64,000 nucleotides of DNA from Parageobacillus sp. KH3-4 (GCF_022846435.1 NZ_AP025627.1:2948001-3012000); one strand, 5' to 3'; positions 20,638 to 32,064 are shown, counted from the stretch's first letter. Program-made: numbers and translations. Notes: generated by a model not told the origin, from the letters alone.

Positions 20638-20817
20638 TTATGGTTTTCTCATGTACGTCCAGTGGCGGTTGTGGTTTGATGTTTCTGGAAATGTATCTCC
20701 TGCTTCTAGTTTTATTTTTCTTGGATTTTTGACGTTATCGCCGGTTTCGCCAATTTCGATATACATCCCATTGTTCGGCGCCTTATCGCCCGGTTTGAAA
20801 TGGCGATGTTGCCCCAT
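20638..20817 (-). CDS. yjzC: YjzC family protein
   Basis: A 59-residue soluble protein MGQHRHFKPGDKAPNNGMYI... with the conserved pattern PGxKAPNNGxYIEIGETGDNV and PETSNHNRHW. It closely matches B. subtilis YjzC; its function is unknown. The start was chosen at the ATG 8 bases after a GGGGG SD. B. subtilis also has yjzC right after argF, as here. Confidence 0.9.
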   Translation of the reverse strand: MGQHRHFKPGDKAPNNGMYIEIGETGDNVKNPRKIKLEAGDTFPETSNHNRHWTYMRKP

Positions 20818-20878
20818 CGGCATTCCCCCTTTATCCAAAGTACATTTTTATCATGCCCGTCCGCTCGCTTATTCATAA

Positions 20879-20907
20879 CAAAAAAGCACCGGCATACCGC
20901 CGGCGCG
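20879..20907 (-). terminator. terminator of the arginine operon
   Basis: Minus strand: GCGCCGGCGG...GCCGGTGC hairpin followed by T6, directly after argF. Confidence 0.9.
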
Positions 20908-20912
20908 ATTCG

Positions 20913-21851
20913 TTACAATAAAGATAGCAAAACTGCTTTCTGTGCATGAAGCCGATTCCCCGCCTGCTGGAACACAAACGAATTTGGTCCGTCAATTACA
21001 TCAGCCGTTACTTCTTCCCCGCGATGGGCTGGCAAGCAATGGAGAAACATATAATCTTGTTTGGCATGCTTCGCTAATTCGCCGTTTACTTGAAACGGCT
21101 GAAACACAGCAAGGCGCTGCTCGCTTTCTTGCTCTTGGCCCATGCTCGTCCATACGTCTGTATAAATAACGTCCGCGTCGGCGACCGCTTCGATTGGATC
21201 ATGTGTTACCGCAACTGTCGTTCCTGTTTGTTTTCCAATTTGTGTCGCTGCATCTATATATTTCTCCTTCGGCTCATAGCCAGCCGGACAAGCGATCACA
21301 CAGTCCATGCCGACTTTTGCTGCGGCAATCATCAGCGCGTGGGCGACGTTGTTGCCGTCGCCGACATAAGCAAGTTTCAATCCTTTCAGTGTTTTCTTAA
21401 CTTCATAAATCGTCAATAAGTCCGCTAGCGCCTGGCAAGGGTGGTCGTCATCGGTTAGTCCGTTAATCACGGGAACCGTCGCATATGCGGCGAGCTCTTC
21501 CAATTTGCTATGAGCGAATGTGCGAATCATAATCGCATCGACGTATTGTGACAATACTCTCGCCGTATCGGCGATCGTTTCCCCACGGCCAAGCTGTAAA
21601 TCGCTGCTATTTAAGTAAAGCGCGCTTCCGCCGAGCTGGGTCATCCCTACTTCAAACGACACTCTCGTGCGAGTCGATGGTTTTTCAAAAATCATCGCTA
21701 ACGTTTTTCCGGAAAGCGGGGTACACGATTGCCCAGCAAGCTGTTTTTGCTTTAATTCCCCCGCAAGCGCCAACAAATCATGGATATCTTCTGTTGAAAT
21801 ATCCATTAATGTTAAAAAGTCTTTTCCCTTCAACGAAGAGACTTTGTTCAC
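20913..21851 (-). CDS. argF: ornithine carbamoyltransferase
   Basis: Transfers the carbamoyl group from carbamoyl phosphate to ornithine, giving citrulline. The carbamoyl phosphate loop is [13 protein letters not shown] (about 54-66), the ornithine side carries [11 protein letters not shown], and the catalytic cysteine is in [11 protein letters not shown]. At 312 residues it is of normal length. It overlaps carB by 4 bp (ATGA-type coupling) and is the last gene of argCJBD-carAB-argF. Confidence 0.97.
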   Translation of the reverse strand: MNKVSSLKGKDFLTLMDISTEDIHDLLALAGELKQKQLAGQSCTPLSGKTLAMIFEKPSTRTRVSFEVGMTQLGGSALYLNSSDLQLGRGETIADTARVLSQYVDAIMIRTFAHSKLEELAAYATVPVINGLTDDDHPCQALADLLTIYEVKKTLKGLKLAYVGDGNNVAHALMIAAAKVGMDCVIACPAGYEPKEKYIDAATQIGKQTGTTVAVTHDPIEAVADADVIYTDVWTSMGQEQESEQRLAVFQPFQVNGELAKHAKQDYMFLHCLPAHRGEEVTADVIDGPNSFVFQQAGNRLHAQKAVLLSLL

Positions 21852-24800
21852 ATAATCACCGCTTTCTCCGTTTGTTTTTTCTTGTCAAGCCATTCTTGAA
21901 TGGATAAAACAGAAAATTTTTTCACATCGATCGCTTGCAAAAAGAGTTGAAACGTCTCGCTTTCGGTAAACGTCATAATTTGCCGCGACAACGCAAGCAT
22001 TCGACGTTGCGCATCTTTTTCGTCTTTTTGCAAATCGAAAAACGCCAACGCTTCCTTGCGTTTTATCCATTCAGAAAACGGCATATCGGAAACAGCAATT
22101 AATTGTTTTGCTTTCATTATTTCAAGAAGTTCATCGCTTATTTCGCCATTTACATAAATTTCGCGGGCGTCGCTCCTTTTCGACAAATAGGAGTAAAACG
22201 CCTTTGCTGCCGCTTCTTCCATTGTTTTTGCGATGCTGATCCCTTCTCCCGTCGACTTCATTTCCGGGCCGACGAGCGGATCGACCCCAGGCAGCTTATA
22301 TGTCGAAAACACCGGATATTTTAGGACAAGATATGGCAAGTTCGCCAAACGGCGCTGCTTTTCATCAATGACATCCTTTAAACATTTCCCAAGCAATAAT
22401 TTTGTCGCAATTTGTGCAAGCGGTATGCCTGTTGTCTTGCTGACGATCGGAACGGTCCGGCTGGCGCGCGGATTCACCTCCAATACGTATACGCGGCCGT
22501 TGGCAATGACGTATTGAATGTTCATAATCCCTTTAAACTGCAATTTTTTTATAATTTTTTCGGCGTACGTAATGATCTTCGATTGTTCTTCATTCGTAAT
22601 CGTTTGTGCCGGCAGCACTGCATGGCTGTCCCCTGAATGCACTCCCGCTTTTTCCACATGTTCAATGATCGTCGGAAGCAAAATATCGTTTCCATCCGCG
22701 ACAACGTCGACTTCCGCTTCTTTTCCGTCTAAATAGGCGTCAATTAACAGCGGATACGTAATCGCGCCTTGCTCTAGCAACCCGCGCAATTGTTGTTCAC
22801 TTTTGACGATAAACATTCCTCTGCCGCCGATGACGTAAGAAGGGCGGAGCAATACCGGATAACCGATTTTCTTCGCGTTCGAAACAAGTTCTTCTTCATT
22901 GTCCGCCATCATTCCCGGCACGTGCGGAATGTCCAATTCTTCTAATAGCTGATAAAAACGATCGCGATCTTCCAGCTGGTCAATCATATCGTAAGTGACG
23001 CCAAGAAGGGAGACATTTGCTTCTTCAAGCCCTTTAACGAGATTAATCGCCGTCTGTCCTCCAAACTGAACGATTACTTTTTTAATCTGTTCCGCTTCAA
23101 TCACATTCAGCACTTCTTCTAGCGTAAGCGGCTCGAAATAAAGGCGGTCGGCTACGGCAAAATCGGTGCTGACGGTTTCCGGATTGTTGTTCATTAACAC
23201 CGTTTCATATCCTTCTTTTTGAAGCGCGTATACGCTATGCACGGAACTGTAATCAAATTCGATTCCTTGCCCGATTCGAATTGGCCCCGCGCCAATAATT
23301 AATACTTTCTCTTTCCCGCTTTTTTTCCGCTCATCTTCGCCGAAGTATGTCGAATAATAATAATCCGTTTCCGAATGGAACTCCGCCGCACACGTATCAA
23401 CCATTTTATACGACGGAACGATGCCAAGTTGTTTTCGCTTTTCTCTCACATCACTTTCTTTCACATTCCATGCTTCTGCCAAAAACGCATCAGAAAATCC
23501 TTTTTCTTTCAAGAGACGGAACGTTGCTTCATCGATTTGGTCTAAACTCGTTTCTTTCGCTTTCTTTTCTAATTCAATCAGCTGATAAAACGAATGCAAA
23601 AAGAAACGGTCGATTTTTGTCAATTCATACACGGCATCGATCGTTTCTCCGCGGCGGAACAGTTCGAGAATTGCAAAAAAGCGGCGGTCATCTTTTCGGA
23701 TAAGCAGTTGTTTCAATTCATCATCTGTTTTGTCAACGAGCTCTGGCAAATATAATCCTTTATTCTTCCCTTCTAATGAGTAAACCGCTTTTTGAAATGC
23801 GCGTTCCATGTTGCGGTCGATCGCCATTACTTCTCCCGTCGCTTTCATTTGCGTGCCAAGCTGGCGATCGCCGAAAGGAAATTTATCAAACGGCAAGCGC
23901 GGAAATTTCACGACAACATAATCGAGCGCTGGCTCAAAGCTCGCGTACGTCGTTTTCGTTACCGGATTAAGAAGTTCTGCCAACGTATAGCCGACTGCTA
24001 ATTTCGCAGCTATGCGCGCGATCGGATATCCCGTCGCCTTGGATGCGAGCGCCGATGAACGGCTGACACGCGGATTCACTTCAATTAAATAGTACCGTTT
24101 GCTAAATGGGTCGAGCGCAAACTGAATGTTGCACCCTCCGATAATGCCAAGCGCCGAAATAATTTTGATAGCTGAGGAACGCAGCATTTGATATTCCTCG
24201 TCCGTCAACGTTTGCGATGGGGCAACGACGATCGAGTCGCCGGTATGGATGCCGACGGGATCGACGTTTTCCATATTGCAAACAGTAATGCACGTATTCG
24301 TATGGTCGCGCATCACTTCGTATTCAATTTCTTTATATCCAGCCACGCTCCGTTCAATGAGGCATTGCGTAATCGGGCTTTCCGCGAGCCCTTTTTCGAC
24401 TAGAGCAATAAACTGCTCCATCGTTTCCGCAATTCCCCCGCCCGTTCCTCCGAGCGTATAAGCGGGGCGAATAATGATCGGAAATCCGATTTTTTCGGCA
24501 AAAGCGACCGCTTCGTCAACGTTCGTAATAATTTCGCTTTCCGGAACTGGTTCGCCTAGTTCATACATAAGCGCGCGAAACGCTTCGCGGTCTTCTCCTC
24601 TTTTGATCGCTTCAATCGGTGTGCCAAGCAATTTTACCCCATATTTTTCTAAAATCCCGGCTTCATGAAGCTGAAACGCCAAGTTTAATCCCGTCTGTCC
24701 TCCAAATGTCGCGAGCAGCCCGTCAGGCCGCTCTTTCGCGATAATCGCCTCCACGCTATCTACCGTCAACGGCTCAAAATACACGGCGTCGGCATGAACT

Positions 24801-24973
24801 TCATCCGTCATAATCGTCGCCGGATTGTTATTTACTAAAATAACGCGGTATCCTTCTTCTTTCAAAGCGATACATGCTTGCGTGCCGGAATAGTCAAATT
24901 CCGCCGCCTGTCCGATGACGATCGGGCCGGAGCCGATGATTAAAATCGATTGCAGCGATGTATCTTTAGGCAT
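21848..24973 (-). CDS. carB: carbamoyl phosphate synthase large subunit, arginine-specific
   Basis: Makes carbamoyl phosphate from bicarbonate, ammonia (from CarA) and two ATP. Two homologous ATP-grasp halves are evident, each opening with the same signature ([22 protein letters not shown] near 9 and [21 protein letters not shown] near 555). The length of 1041 residues is shorter than the pyrimidine-type enzyme (about 1070), as for the B. subtilis arginine isozyme. It overlaps carA by 8 bp. The short C-terminal allosteric domain fits an enzyme without UMP control. Confidence 0.96.
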   Translation of the reverse strand: MPKDTSLQSILIIGSGPIVIGQAAEFDYSGTQACIALKEEGYRVILVNNNPATIMTDEVHADAVYFEPLTVDSVEAIIAKERPDGLLATFGGQTGLNLAFQLHEAGILEKYGVKLLGTPIEAIKRGEDREAFRALMYELGEPVPESEIITNVDEAVAFAEKIGFPIIIRPAYTLGGTGGGIAETMEQFIALVEKGLAESPITQCLIERSVAGYKEIEYEVMRDHTNTCITVCNMENVDPVGIHTGDSIVVAPSQTLTDEEYQMLRSSAIKIISALGIIGGCNIQFALDPFSKRYYLIEVNPRVSRSSALASKATGYPIARIAAKLAVGYTLAELLNPVTKTTYASFEPALDYVVVKFPRLPFDKFPFGDRQLGTQMKATGEVMAIDRNMERAFQKAVYSLEGKNKGLYLPELVDKTDDELKQLLIRKDDRRFFAILELFRRGETIDAVYELTKIDRFFLHSFYQLIELEKKAKETSLDQIDEATFRLLKEKGFSDAFLAEAWNVKESDVREKRKQLGIVPSYKMVDTCAAEFHSETDYYYSTYFGEDERKKSGKEKVLIIGAGPIRIGQGIEFDYSSVHSVYALQKEGYETVLMNNNPETVSTDFAVADRLYFEPLTLEEVLNVIEAEQIKKVIVQFGGQTAINLVKGLEEANVSLLGVTYDMIDQLEDRDRFYQLLEELDIPHVPGMMADNEEELVSNAKKIGYPVLLRPSYVIGGRGMFIVKSEQQLRGLLEQGAITYPLLIDAYLDGKEAEVDVVADGNDILLPTIIEHVEKAGVHSGDSHAVLPAQTITNEEQSKIITYAEKIIKKLQFKGIMNIQYVIANGRVYVLEVNPRASRTVPIVSKTTGIPLAQIATKLLLGKCLKDVIDEKQRRLANLPYLVLKYPVFSTYKLPGVDPLVGPEMKSTGEGISIAKTMEEAAAKAFYSYLSKRSDAREIYVNGEISDELLEIMKAKQLIAVSDMPFSEWIKRKEALAFFDLQKDEKDAQRRMLALSRQIMTFTESETFQLFLQAIDVKKFSVLSIQEWLDKKKQTEKAVIM

Positions 24974-26036
24974 ACACTTTCTCTCCTTTTACTACCGTTT
25001 GCAAAAACTCGTCAAATATATGGTTCGTATCGCTAGGGCCTGGATGTGCCTCCGGATGGTACTGCACTGATAAAATTGGTTTATGGCGGTGCACCATTCC
25101 TTCGATGGAACCGTCATTGACGTTTGTAAATCGGATGTCAAACGGCGTGTTCGCCAAACTTTCTTTCTTAACGACATAACTGTGATTTTGCGATGTCATA
25201 AACACTTTTTGTTTTACCGCGTCATAGACAGGTTGGTTTGCCCCGCGATGGCCGAAGCGGAGCTTTTCCGTGTCTGCGCCGTATGAAAGCGCCACTAGCT
25301 GATGGCCAAGACAAATTCCCAGCGTTGGATAATGGTCAATAATTTGGCGGATGTTTGCCAGCTGTCCGGAAAGCTGTTTCGGATCTCCAGGACCATTGGA
25401 TAATACGATTCCATCCGGCTTTATCGATTCGATCGCTTCGAATGAAGTATGATATGGAACGACGGTAACTTTGCATCCCCGCGCTACCAATGACTGCAAA
25501 ATCGATTTTTTGTAGCCGAAATCGATTAATACAAGATGAGGCTCGCCACTTCCATATGTTTCTATTTGCGCAGTCGACACATCACGGACCGGAAATGGAT
25601 TTTCAGCAAACGCTGCTGCAGCGCACGACGGCGAAACAGCAAGTTTTGCCATCATCGTTCCTTCGTTGCGAATCTCTTTGACCAACGCGCGCGTATCGAC
25701 ATGGGTTAACAACGGAATGTTCCATTGTTGCAAATACTCTTTTAAACTATATTTCGCGTCGTAATGATATCCGCGACTGCTCGCTTCATAAACGATCACC
25801 GCCTGTACATGCGGGCGCTTGCTTTCGAAATCATCCGCGTTAATGCCGTAATTTCCGATTAACGGATACGTAAACACGATGATTTGATTTTTATATGAAG
25901 GGTCTGTTAGCACTTCTTGATAACCGGTCATTCCGGTAAAAAAGACGATTTCTCCACTCACTTCGCTATTTGGAAGCGGCGATTCTAACTGTCCGACAAA
26001 CGTCTTTCCGTTTGCCAAATGCAAATATGCTTCCAT
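24966..26036 (-). CDS. carA: carbamoyl phosphate synthase small subunit, arginine-specific
   Basis: Glutaminase subunit that feeds ammonia to CarB. The class I amidotransferase domain has the nucleophile Cys in TLGICLGHQLVALSYG and the His/Glu pair in VQYHPEAHPGP. The start was taken as the ATG preceded by GGGGTG; a GTG three codons earlier overlaps that SD. The 356 residues match the arginine-type subunit. It lies 55 bp after argD. Confidence 0.95.
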   Translation of the reverse strand: MEAYLHLANGKTFVGQLESPLPNSEVSGEIVFFTGMTGYQEVLTDPSYKNQIIVFTYPLIGNYGINADDFESKRPHVQAVIVYEASSRGYHYDAKYSLKEYLQQWNIPLLTHVDTRALVKEIRNEGTMMAKLAVSPSCAAAAFAENPFPVRDVSTAQIETYGSGEPHLVLIDFGYKKSILQSLVARGCKVTVVPYHTSFEAIESIKPDGIVLSNGPGDPKQLSGQLANIRQIIDHYPTLGICLGHQLVALSYGADTEKLRFGHRGANQPVYDAVKQKVFMTSQNHSYVVKKESLANTPFDIRFTNVNDGSIEGMVHRHKPILSVQYHPEAHPGPSDTNHIFDEFLQTVVKGEKVYA

Positions 26037-26091
26037 GAACGACACCCCATGATCGAATTTTTATTTATAAGGATAAAGAGGCAGCTGGCGA

Positions 26092-27252
26092 TTATTTCGC
26101 AGCTGCGGTTTTTGCTTTCTGTATCGTTTGTTTCATCGCCTCTACTGCCTGATCCAATTCTTCTTTCGAAACAATCAGCGGCGGCAATAGCCGAATTACG
26201 TTTGGACCGGCCGTTAATACGAGCAGGCCATTTTCGTGAATGGCCGGGATTAGTTTCGTAATGTCTTCGCCACATTCAATGCCAACTAACAGACCAAGCC
26301 CTCGCACTTCTTTTACTAACTCGAAATCGCTTAATGCTTCTTGCAGACGCGCTAACAAATAGGTTCCTTTTTCTTGTACGTCTTGCAAAAAGTCAGGCTG
26401 AAAAACGATCTGCAATGTCGCTTTTGCGGCCGCCATCGCGATTGGATTGCCGCCGAACGTTGAACCGTGTACCCCCGCCGTAAACGCATCTTTCAAAAAC
26501 GCCTTGCCGATCATCGCACCAACCGGAATGCCACTTCCTAGTCCTTTCGCGCTTGTAATAATATCCGGCTCAATGGCAAAATGTTGATAAGCAAACGGTT
26601 TCCCGGTGCGCCCGATCCCTGTTTGCACTTCATCAACAATAAACAGCGCACCATATTGCTTGCAAAGTTCGGCGATTTTTTGTAAAAACGCGGCATCAGC
26701 CGGTCTGACCCCGCCTTCCCCTTGAACGATTTCCACCATCACCGCCGCGACATCTTCGTTCATTTCGTTTTCGAGTGCTTTGATATCGTTAAACGGCAGA
26801 TGAACAAATTCCGGCAAAAGCGGGCCAAACCCTTTGTATACTTTTTCTTGTCCTGTAGCCGACATCGTCGCAAACGTCCGTCCATGAAACGATTGCCGAA
26901 ATGTAATGACTTTATGGCGTCCTGTATGTTTACGCGCCAATTTTAATGCCGCCTCATTCGCTTCCGCACCGCTATTGCAGAAAAATACGTAATCACCGCA
27001 GCTATTTGCAACGAGAAGTTCCGCAACTTCTTCCTGCAGTTCAATAGTAAATAAATTGGAGACATGCCAAAACCGCTTGAGCTGTTCTTCGATTGCTTTT
27101 TGTACCACAGGATGGCGATGGCCAAGGTTACAAACAGCAATCCCGGAAATAAAATCTAAATACTGTTTTCCATTTGTATCGGTAACCGTCGTCCCTTCTG
27201 CTGATTGTATACAAATATTCCAGCGGTTATATGTTGGAAATAACGCTCCCAT
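26092..27252 (-). CDS. argD: acetylornithine aminotransferase
   Basis: PLP-dependent class III aminotransferase converting N-acetylglutamate semialdehyde to N-acetylornithine. It shows the [13 protein letters not shown] cofactor loop, [13 protein letters not shown], and the PLP-binding lysine in [14 protein letters not shown]. At 386 residues it is of normal length. Its ATG overlaps the argB TAA by one base (TAATG). Confidence 0.96.
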   Translation of the reverse strand: MGALFPTYNRWNICIQSAEGTTVTDTNGKQYLDFISGIAVCNLGHRHPVVQKAIEEQLKRFWHVSNLFTIELQEEVAELLVANSCGDYVFFCNSGAEANEAALKLARKHTGRHKVITFRQSFHGRTFATMSATGQEKVYKGFGPLLPEFVHLPFNDIKALENEMNEDVAAVMVEIVQGEGGVRPADAAFLQKIAELCKQYGALFIVDEVQTGIGRTGKPFAYQHFAIEPDIITSAKGLGSGIPVGAMIGKAFLKDAFTAGVHGSTFGGNPIAMAAAKATLQIVFQPDFLQDVQEKGTYLLARLQEALSDFELVKEVRGLGLLVGIECGEDITKLIPAIHENGLLVLTAGPNVIRLLPPLIVSKEELDQAVEAMKQTIQKAKTAAAK

Positions 27253-28025
27253 TAATAGACCCCCACTTCGTTTCGAATCGTCGTTCCATATAATTGCCCG
27301 TTTTCATAAAATGGCGCTTTTCCGCTGACGATCAACACTTCATGAAGCGATTCCGACAGCGCGGCAATCGCCGCTTTTACCTTTGGAATCATTCCTCCCG
27401 TAATGATGCCTTCGTTTATCATTCGTTCAATCGCATCGATCGTTGCCTCTTTCACGACAGCACCGTCCCGTAAAATTCCTGGAACGTCCGTCACAAACAG
27501 CAGTTGCGCCGCCTTGATCGCTTTCGCTACCGCACCCGCCGCTGTATCGGCGTTAATGTTATATTTTTGGCCATCTTTATCCGTTCCGATCGGCGAAATG
27601 ACCGGAACGTAACGCGATTGCAACAGTTTAGCGACAAAATCGCCATTGACATTGACGACTTTCCCTACATATCCAAGCTTTTCCAAGTTGATTGGCGCTG
27701 CTTGCAATAAACAGGCGTCTACACCAGAAACGCCGACTGCAGGCAGTCCGTATTGCTGCAATAATGCAACGAGCTGTTTATTCACTTTGCCTGCCAAAAT
27801 CATTTCCACCACTTCTAACACTTCTTTTGTCGTTTTGCGCAACCCGTTCACAAATTCACTGTGCACATGGAGCCGCTCCAGCATTTTTCCGATTTCCGGT
27901 CCCCCACCATGAACGAGGACAACGTTCATGCCATGTTCGTACATCGCTTGCAAACTCGTAAAAAACGACGGCGATAGATCGCTTAACACGCTTCCTCCGC
28001 ACTTGATGACAATCGTCTTTCCCAT
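27252..28025 (-). CDS. argB: acetylglutamate kinase
   Basis: Phosphorylates N-acetylglutamate, the second step of arginine synthesis. The amino acid kinase fold is marked by IKCGGSVL (residues 7-14), [11 protein letters not shown] (about 37-47) and [13 protein letters not shown]. The 257 residues suit the arginine-insensitive type, as expected when ArgJ recycles acetyl groups. It is translationally coupled to argD. Confidence 0.96.
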   Translation of the reverse strand: MGKTIVIKCGGSVLSDLSPSFFTSLQAMYEHGMNVVLVHGGGPEIGKMLERLHVHSEFVNGLRKTTKEVLEVVEMILAGKVNKQLVALLQQYGLPAVGVSGVDACLLQAAPINLEKLGYVGKVVNVNGDFVAKLLQSRYVPVISPIGTDKDGQKYNINADTAAGAVAKAIKAAQLLFVTDVPGILRDGAVVKEATIDAIERMINEGIITGGMIPKVKAAIAALSESLHEVLIVSGKAPFYENGQLYGTTIRNEVGVY

Positions 28026-28040
28026 CTCCCTCTCCCCTTA

Positions 28041-29282
28041 TTAAGTACGATAACTCGCATTAATTTTCACGTAATCATAAGTTAAGTCGCAGCCCCAAGC
28101 AACTCCTGTCCCGTTGCCGAGATGCAGATCTACTTCAATGACAATTTCATCGTTTTGCAAGTATGCGCTCGCTTCCTCTTCGGAAAATAGCTGTGGCTCG
28201 CTTCCTTTTAGCATGGAAATTGGACCGATCGAAATATCGACATTGTCCGGATCCACCATTGCTCCTGCGTATCCGATTGCGCAAATAATTCTTCCCCAAT
28301 TCGCGTCGGCGCCATAGACGGCCGTTTTTACTAAATTGGAGCCAACGATTTGCTTGGCGATTTTTTTCGCATCATCATCCGTTTTTGCCCCGTTTACACG
28401 CACTTCAATTAACTTCGTCGCTCCTTCGCCGTCTTTGGCGATTTGTTTCGCTAAATCCTCACACGTTTTTTTCAGCGCTTCATAAAAGTTTTCCCAGTCC
28501 GGATGGTCCGGCGTTAATTCTTTATTCCCAGCAAGCCCGCTCGCCATCACAATGACCATATCGTTCGTGGACGTGTCCCCATCCACCGTAATTTGATTAA
28601 ACGATACATCCGTAATCGAACGAAGCGTTTCTTGCAACAGCGGCGAAGAAATATTGGCATCAGTGGTGATAAACGCCAGCATCGTCGCCATATTTGGATG
28701 AATCATTCCTGAACCTTTCGCCGCGCCGCCGACCGTGACCGTTTTTCCATCAATGGTCGTCTGGTAACACGCTTTTTTCATCACCGTATCCGTCGTTAAA
28801 ATCGCGGTTTGAAACGCCTCCGCATTTTCCGGCAAGACGCCTGGCTGCAATTTTTTCATTCCTTCACGGATTTTTTCCATCGGCATCAACTCACCGATTA
28901 CGCCGGTAGAAGCGACCGCAACAAGATGCGGGGCAATGCCGAACTGTTGTGCACATAACTCTCTCATTTCATACGCATCTTTTAATCCTCTTTCCCCTGT
29001 GCATGCATTTGCGCACGCGCTGTTGACGACGATTGCCTGCAATTTTTGTTCGGTCGCGATGCTTTGCTGCGTCACTTTCAGCGGAGCAGCTTGAAAATGG
29101 TTTTGCGTGTAAACCGCGGCGCAAGAAGCCGGCACATCGCACACGATGACGCCTAAATCTTTTTTCGCATAGCGCAAGCCGGCGTGCACGCCCGCTGCTT
29201 TAAACCCTTTCGGCGTGACGACCGTTCCTTCGGCAATATAAAAAATTTTCGTTTTTGGCTTTTCTTCCTTTGCGATCACCAT
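28041..29282 (-). CDS. argJ: bifunctional ornithine acetyltransferase / N-acetylglutamate synthase
   Basis: Recycles the acetyl group from acetylornithine to glutamate and can also use acetyl-CoA. The self-cleavage site is in KGSGMIHPNMATMLAFITTDA, where the Thr of NMATML becomes the N-terminal nucleophile of the beta chain. At 413 residues it is of family length. SD AAGGAG lies 8 bases before the ATG. It is the second gene of the operon. Confidence 0.97.
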   Translation of the reverse strand: MVIAKEEKPKTKIFYIAEGTVVTPKGFKAAGVHAGLRYAKKDLGVIVCDVPASCAAVYTQNHFQAAPLKVTQQSIATEQKLQAIVVNSACANACTGERGLKDAYEMRELCAQQFGIAPHLVAVASTGVIGELMPMEKIREGMKKLQPGVLPENAEAFQTAILTTDTVMKKACYQTTIDGKTVTVGGAAKGSGMIHPNMATMLAFITTDANISSPLLQETLRSITDVSFNQITVDGDTSTNDMVIVMASGLAGNKELTPDHPDWENFYEALKKTCEDLAKQIAKDGEGATKLIEVRVNGAKTDDDAKKIAKQIVGSNLVKTAVYGADANWGRIICAIGYAGAMVDPDNVDISIGPISMLKGSEPQLFSEEEASAYLQNDEIVIEVDLHLGNGTGVAWGCDLTYDYVKINASYRT

Positions 29283-29298
29283 CGTTCGTTCTCCTTCC

Positions 29299-30336
29299 TT
29301 ATGGATAAATCGGGCCTACCGTAAGCCCGCTTTCTTCCTCCCAGCCCATCATCACGTTCAAATTTTGAATCGCCTGTCCCGCTGCCCCTTTAACAAGGTT
29401 GTCGATGACGGAAACAACCGTCACTCTTCCTGTTCGTTCATCATATGCAACTCCGATATCGCAATAGTTGGAACCATACACTTCTTTTGTGGCTGGGAAT
29501 TGTCCGGGCTTGCGAATGCGGACAAACTTCGAATCTTTATAACTTGTTTTATATAAATCGAACAATATTTCTATCGACAGCTCTTTTTTCACTTTCGCAT
29601 AAATCGTTGCCATAATCCCTCTTGTCATCGGAATTAAATGCGTGCTAAACGTAATCGGCTGAATACGTTCGTTCCAAGTTTTCAGCATTTGTTCGATTTC
29701 CGGGATATGTTGGTGAGAATTTACTTTATAAATTTTGACATTTTCATTGACTTCGGAAAAATGGGTATTTAACGATGCTTTTCTCCCTGCTCCCGATACC
29801 CCGGATTTTGCATCAACAATAATCGAATTTTCTTCGATTAACCGTTCTTTCACAAGCGGGGCTAACCCAAGCAATGTAGCGGTCGGGTAGCATCCCGGAT
29901 TAGAAAGAAGCTGAGCACTTCGGATTTTTTCTTTATTCCATTCTGTCAATCCGTATACCGCCTGTTGCAAATAGCGATCGGAAGCCGTTTGTCGCTTATA
30001 CCACGTTTCGTAAATGGATCTATCTTTCAGGCGAAAATCGCCGGACAAGTCAATCACTTTTACTCCTTTGTCCACCAACGCCGGCGCAAATGAGCTAGAA
30101 ACGCCCGGCGGAGTGGCGAAAAAGACGACTTCATGCTCATCTGCCACCTGTTCCACATCGATTTTCCGAAGGACCGCTCCCTCTATTTCGCCGACATGCG
30201 GGAAGCTTTCGGATAAATGGATGCCGTCTTGCGAAGAAGAATAAAGAGAACAGCTACGAACATACGGATGGTGTTGTAAAAACCTTACCAATTCCACACC
30301 GCCATACCCTGTCGCACCAATGACTGCGATATTCAT
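29299..30336 (-). CDS. argC: N-acetyl-gamma-glutamyl-phosphate reductase
   Basis: NADPH-dependent third step of arginine synthesis. A Rossmann start (MNIAVIGATGYGGVELVR) and the catalytic cysteine in SNPGCYPTATLLGL are clear. The start is the ATG after the GAGGGGG SD, giving 345 residues, the B. subtilis length; the longest frame adds five codons that contain the SD. It is the first gene of the operon, behind ArgR-like boxes. Confidence 0.96.
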   Translation of the reverse strand: MNIAVIGATGYGGVELVRFLQHHPYVRSCSLYSSSQDGIHLSESFPHVGEIEGAVLRKIDVEQVADEHEVVFFATPPGVSSSFAPALVDKGVKVIDLSGDFRLKDRSIYETWYKRQTASDRYLQQAVYGLTEWNKEKIRSAQLLSNPGCYPTATLLGLAPLVKERLIEENSIIVDAKSGVSGAGRKASLNTHFSEVNENVKIYKVNSHQHIPEIEQMLKTWNERIQPITFSTHLIPMTRGIMATIYAKVKKELSIEILFDLYKTSYKDSKFVRIRKPGQFPATKEVYGSNYCDIGVAYDERTGRVTVVSVIDNLVKGAAGQAIQNLNVMMGWEEESGLTVGPIYP

Positions 30337-30376
30337 CCCTTTCCCCCTCAAACGAATTATCTTTCATGTATTTACC

Positions 30377-30422
30377 ATTATAATACTGTATAAAAATAAA
30401 ATCAAATGTATATTTAGTTATT
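30377..30422 (-). promoter_or_regulatory. arginine operon promoter with ArgR-like boxes
   Basis: Minus strand: -35 TTGATT (30400-30405), 17-base spacer, -10 TATAAT (30377-30382). TTTTATTTTTATACAG fills the spacer and AACTAAATATACATT lies just upstream; both resemble the AT-rich ARG box (consensus about AATGAATAATTATACA). ArgR/AhrC repression is expected. Confidence 0.7.
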
Positions 30423-30593
30423 TTCTTAATATTTTTTAATCATTTTTTTCAATAACACTTGCATCATTTTCCCTAAATTTTTATAAAAAAATCATTCATA
30501 TTGCGGAAAAACATGCCTCTTGGCTTTCAGCAATCGTTGCACGTCCTCACGTCATTTTTAAAAATTATTCAAAAGCAGGAATTAGTAATCATA

Positions 30594-30626
30594 AAAAAAC
30601 GAGATGCATTGGTTTATGCATCTCGT
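30594..30626 (-). terminator. terminator of the ywiC-side operon
   Basis: Stem ACGAGATGCAT / ATGCATCTCGT with a 6-base loop, followed on the minus strand by T6. It immediately follows the YwiC-like stop codon. Confidence 0.85.
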
Positions 30627-31361
30627 TTATGAGTAAAGAACGACCATCGCAATTAAAAAATAGATTGCGTTGGCAAATTCTAATATTCCTAGTTTCATAA
30701 TCGGCAACGATTTTCCATACAAATAAACGGCCCGAACAACGCTTGGCACATAAGCAAGAACAAACAACGGATATCCGATGGCAACGAGCCCGATCATTAA
30801 TAGCCCATGGTATCCCCATGACAGCCATTTGTATATTGGATTTTTCTTTTCGCGAATCATTGTTTTTACGTAAAAGGTGCTGCCGAGAAAAAAGAGGAAG
30901 CAAAAAACAGCTAGCTCCAACGCTTGTACCGTTAATGCCCCGCGTCCGATATAAAAGCTGGCAAGGCCGCCGACACAAAAAGCGGCGATTGCCGCAACGT
31001 CATTCCAAAAAGCCCGCTCCTGTTTCCGCTTCGTGTAGTAAATATTGATAAGAAACAGCGGAATCATCGCCATTCCAAAATAAAATAAAAATGGCGCGTG
31101 CCATAAGCAAATGGCAAGCGGCGCTGCGGCAATGGCAATATAGCGGCCAAACGATTTCATATACTCTTGTTTACGCCTTGATTTTATCGCCATCAACAGC
31201 GGGTATGTCGCTAAATATAAGAAAAGCCAGCCTAGAAATAACGGCAAATGAAGCCATGTAAATCCGCCCGCGTACGCTCCCAACAAAAACGGAATGACAA
31301 GCATCGCCCAAGCGCCATGCTGTTTCGGAATAATCCATTTTTGCTTTTGCCGGTTTTCCAT
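30627..31361 (-). CDS. ywiC: YwiC-like membrane protein
   Basis: A 244-residue polytopic protein with about seven hydrophobic helices. It opens IIPKQHGAWAMLVIPFLLG, the signature of the YwiC-like family. In B. subtilis ywiC lies near the narGHJI/fnr region; here it ends the moeA-mobB-moaE-moaD cluster, 5 bp after moaD. A role in nitrate metabolism is implied only by context; the biochemical function is unknown. Confidence 0.85.
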   Translation of the reverse strand: MENRQKQKWIIPKQHGAWAMLVIPFLLGAYAGGFTWLHLPLFLGWLFLYLATYPLLMAIKSRRKQEYMKSFGRYIAIAAAPLAICLWHAPFLFYFGMAMIPLFLINIYYTKRKQERAFWNDVAAIAAFCVGGLASFYIGRGALTVQALELAVFCFLFFLGSTFYVKTMIREKKNPIYKWLSWGYHGLLMIGLVAIGYPLFVLAYVPSVVRAVYLYGKSLPIMKLGILEFANAIYFLIAMVVLYS

Positions 31362-31366
31362 CGCTC

Positions 31367-31597
31367 TTACCCTCCGCTTACCGGTGGAATAAAGGCAACG
31401 ACATCGCCAGGCTGAAGCGTTTGATCATCGCGGGCATATTCCTCGTTCACCGCAACCATCACTTGTTTCAAATCAATGTGATAACGGTTTTCGACTTCTT
31501 CTTTTAATGCCTTTACCGTTTCGGGAACGTTAGAAAGCACGATACGTCCCTCTCCAACCGCTTCCTGCAAATGCGCAAAAAAGAGCAGTGTGATCAT
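31367..31597 (-). CDS. moaD: molybdopterin synthase small subunit MoaD
   Basis: Ubiquitin-like sulfur carrier; its thiocarboxylated C-terminus donates sulfur to make the molybdopterin dithiolene. The 76-residue protein ends VVAFIPPVSGG, with the essential Gly-Gly. Its ATG overlaps the moaE stop by 4 bp, so the two subunits are co-translated. Confidence 0.95.
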   Translation of the reverse strand: MITLLFFAHLQEAVGEGRIVLSNVPETVKALKEEVENRYHIDLKQVMVAVNEEYARDDQTLQPGDVVAFIPPVSGG

Positions 31598-32064
31598 GGC
31601 AAATCCTCTCCTTCCGGCTTTCCCGTCGGGTATGCTTTCGTCCCTAATTGATTGCCGACCCATTCCGTTCCGTCTTCCCAATGCTCTTTTTTCCAAATTG
31701 GGACAATTTGTTTAATGCGCTCAATGGCGTATCGGTTTGCCTCATACGCATCGTTGCGGTGCGGCGACGAAACGGCGATGACAACGGCGATATCGCCGAT
31801 ATCAAGCCTGCCGATTCGGTGCGTAATCGCCACTTTCGTTTCCGGCCATTTTTCGCGAATTTCTGCGCCGATTTGTTCGAGCATTTTTTCCGCCATCGAT
31901 ACGTACGCCTCGTATTGCAAAAACAGCGTCCGTTTTCCGTTTGTCCATTCGCGTACCGTCCCGGCAAACGTTGTCACCGCTCCAGCTTCGGGACGCATCA
32001 CTTTTTTCACCACATCCTCGATGGAAACTGGCTTGTCTGTAATCATAAAAAGACGTTCATTCAT
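31594..32064 (-). CDS. moaE: molybdopterin synthase catalytic subunit MoaE
   Basis: Large subunit that converts cyclic pyranopterin to molybdopterin. Diagnostic segments are AVTTFAGTVREW, HRIGRLDIGDIAVVIAVSSPHR and IKQIVPIWKKEHWEDG, which holds the catalytic lysines. At 156 residues it is of normal length. It overlaps mobB by 8 bp upstream and moaD by 4 bp downstream. Confidence 0.96.
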   Translation of the reverse strand: MNERLFMITDKPVSIEDVVKKVMRPEAGAVTTFAGTVREWTNGKRTLFLQYEAYVSMAEKMLEQIGAEIREKWPETKVAITHRIGRLDIGDIAVVIAVSSPHRNDAYEANRYAIERIKQIVPIWKKEHWEDGTEWVGNQLGTKAYPTGKPEGEDLP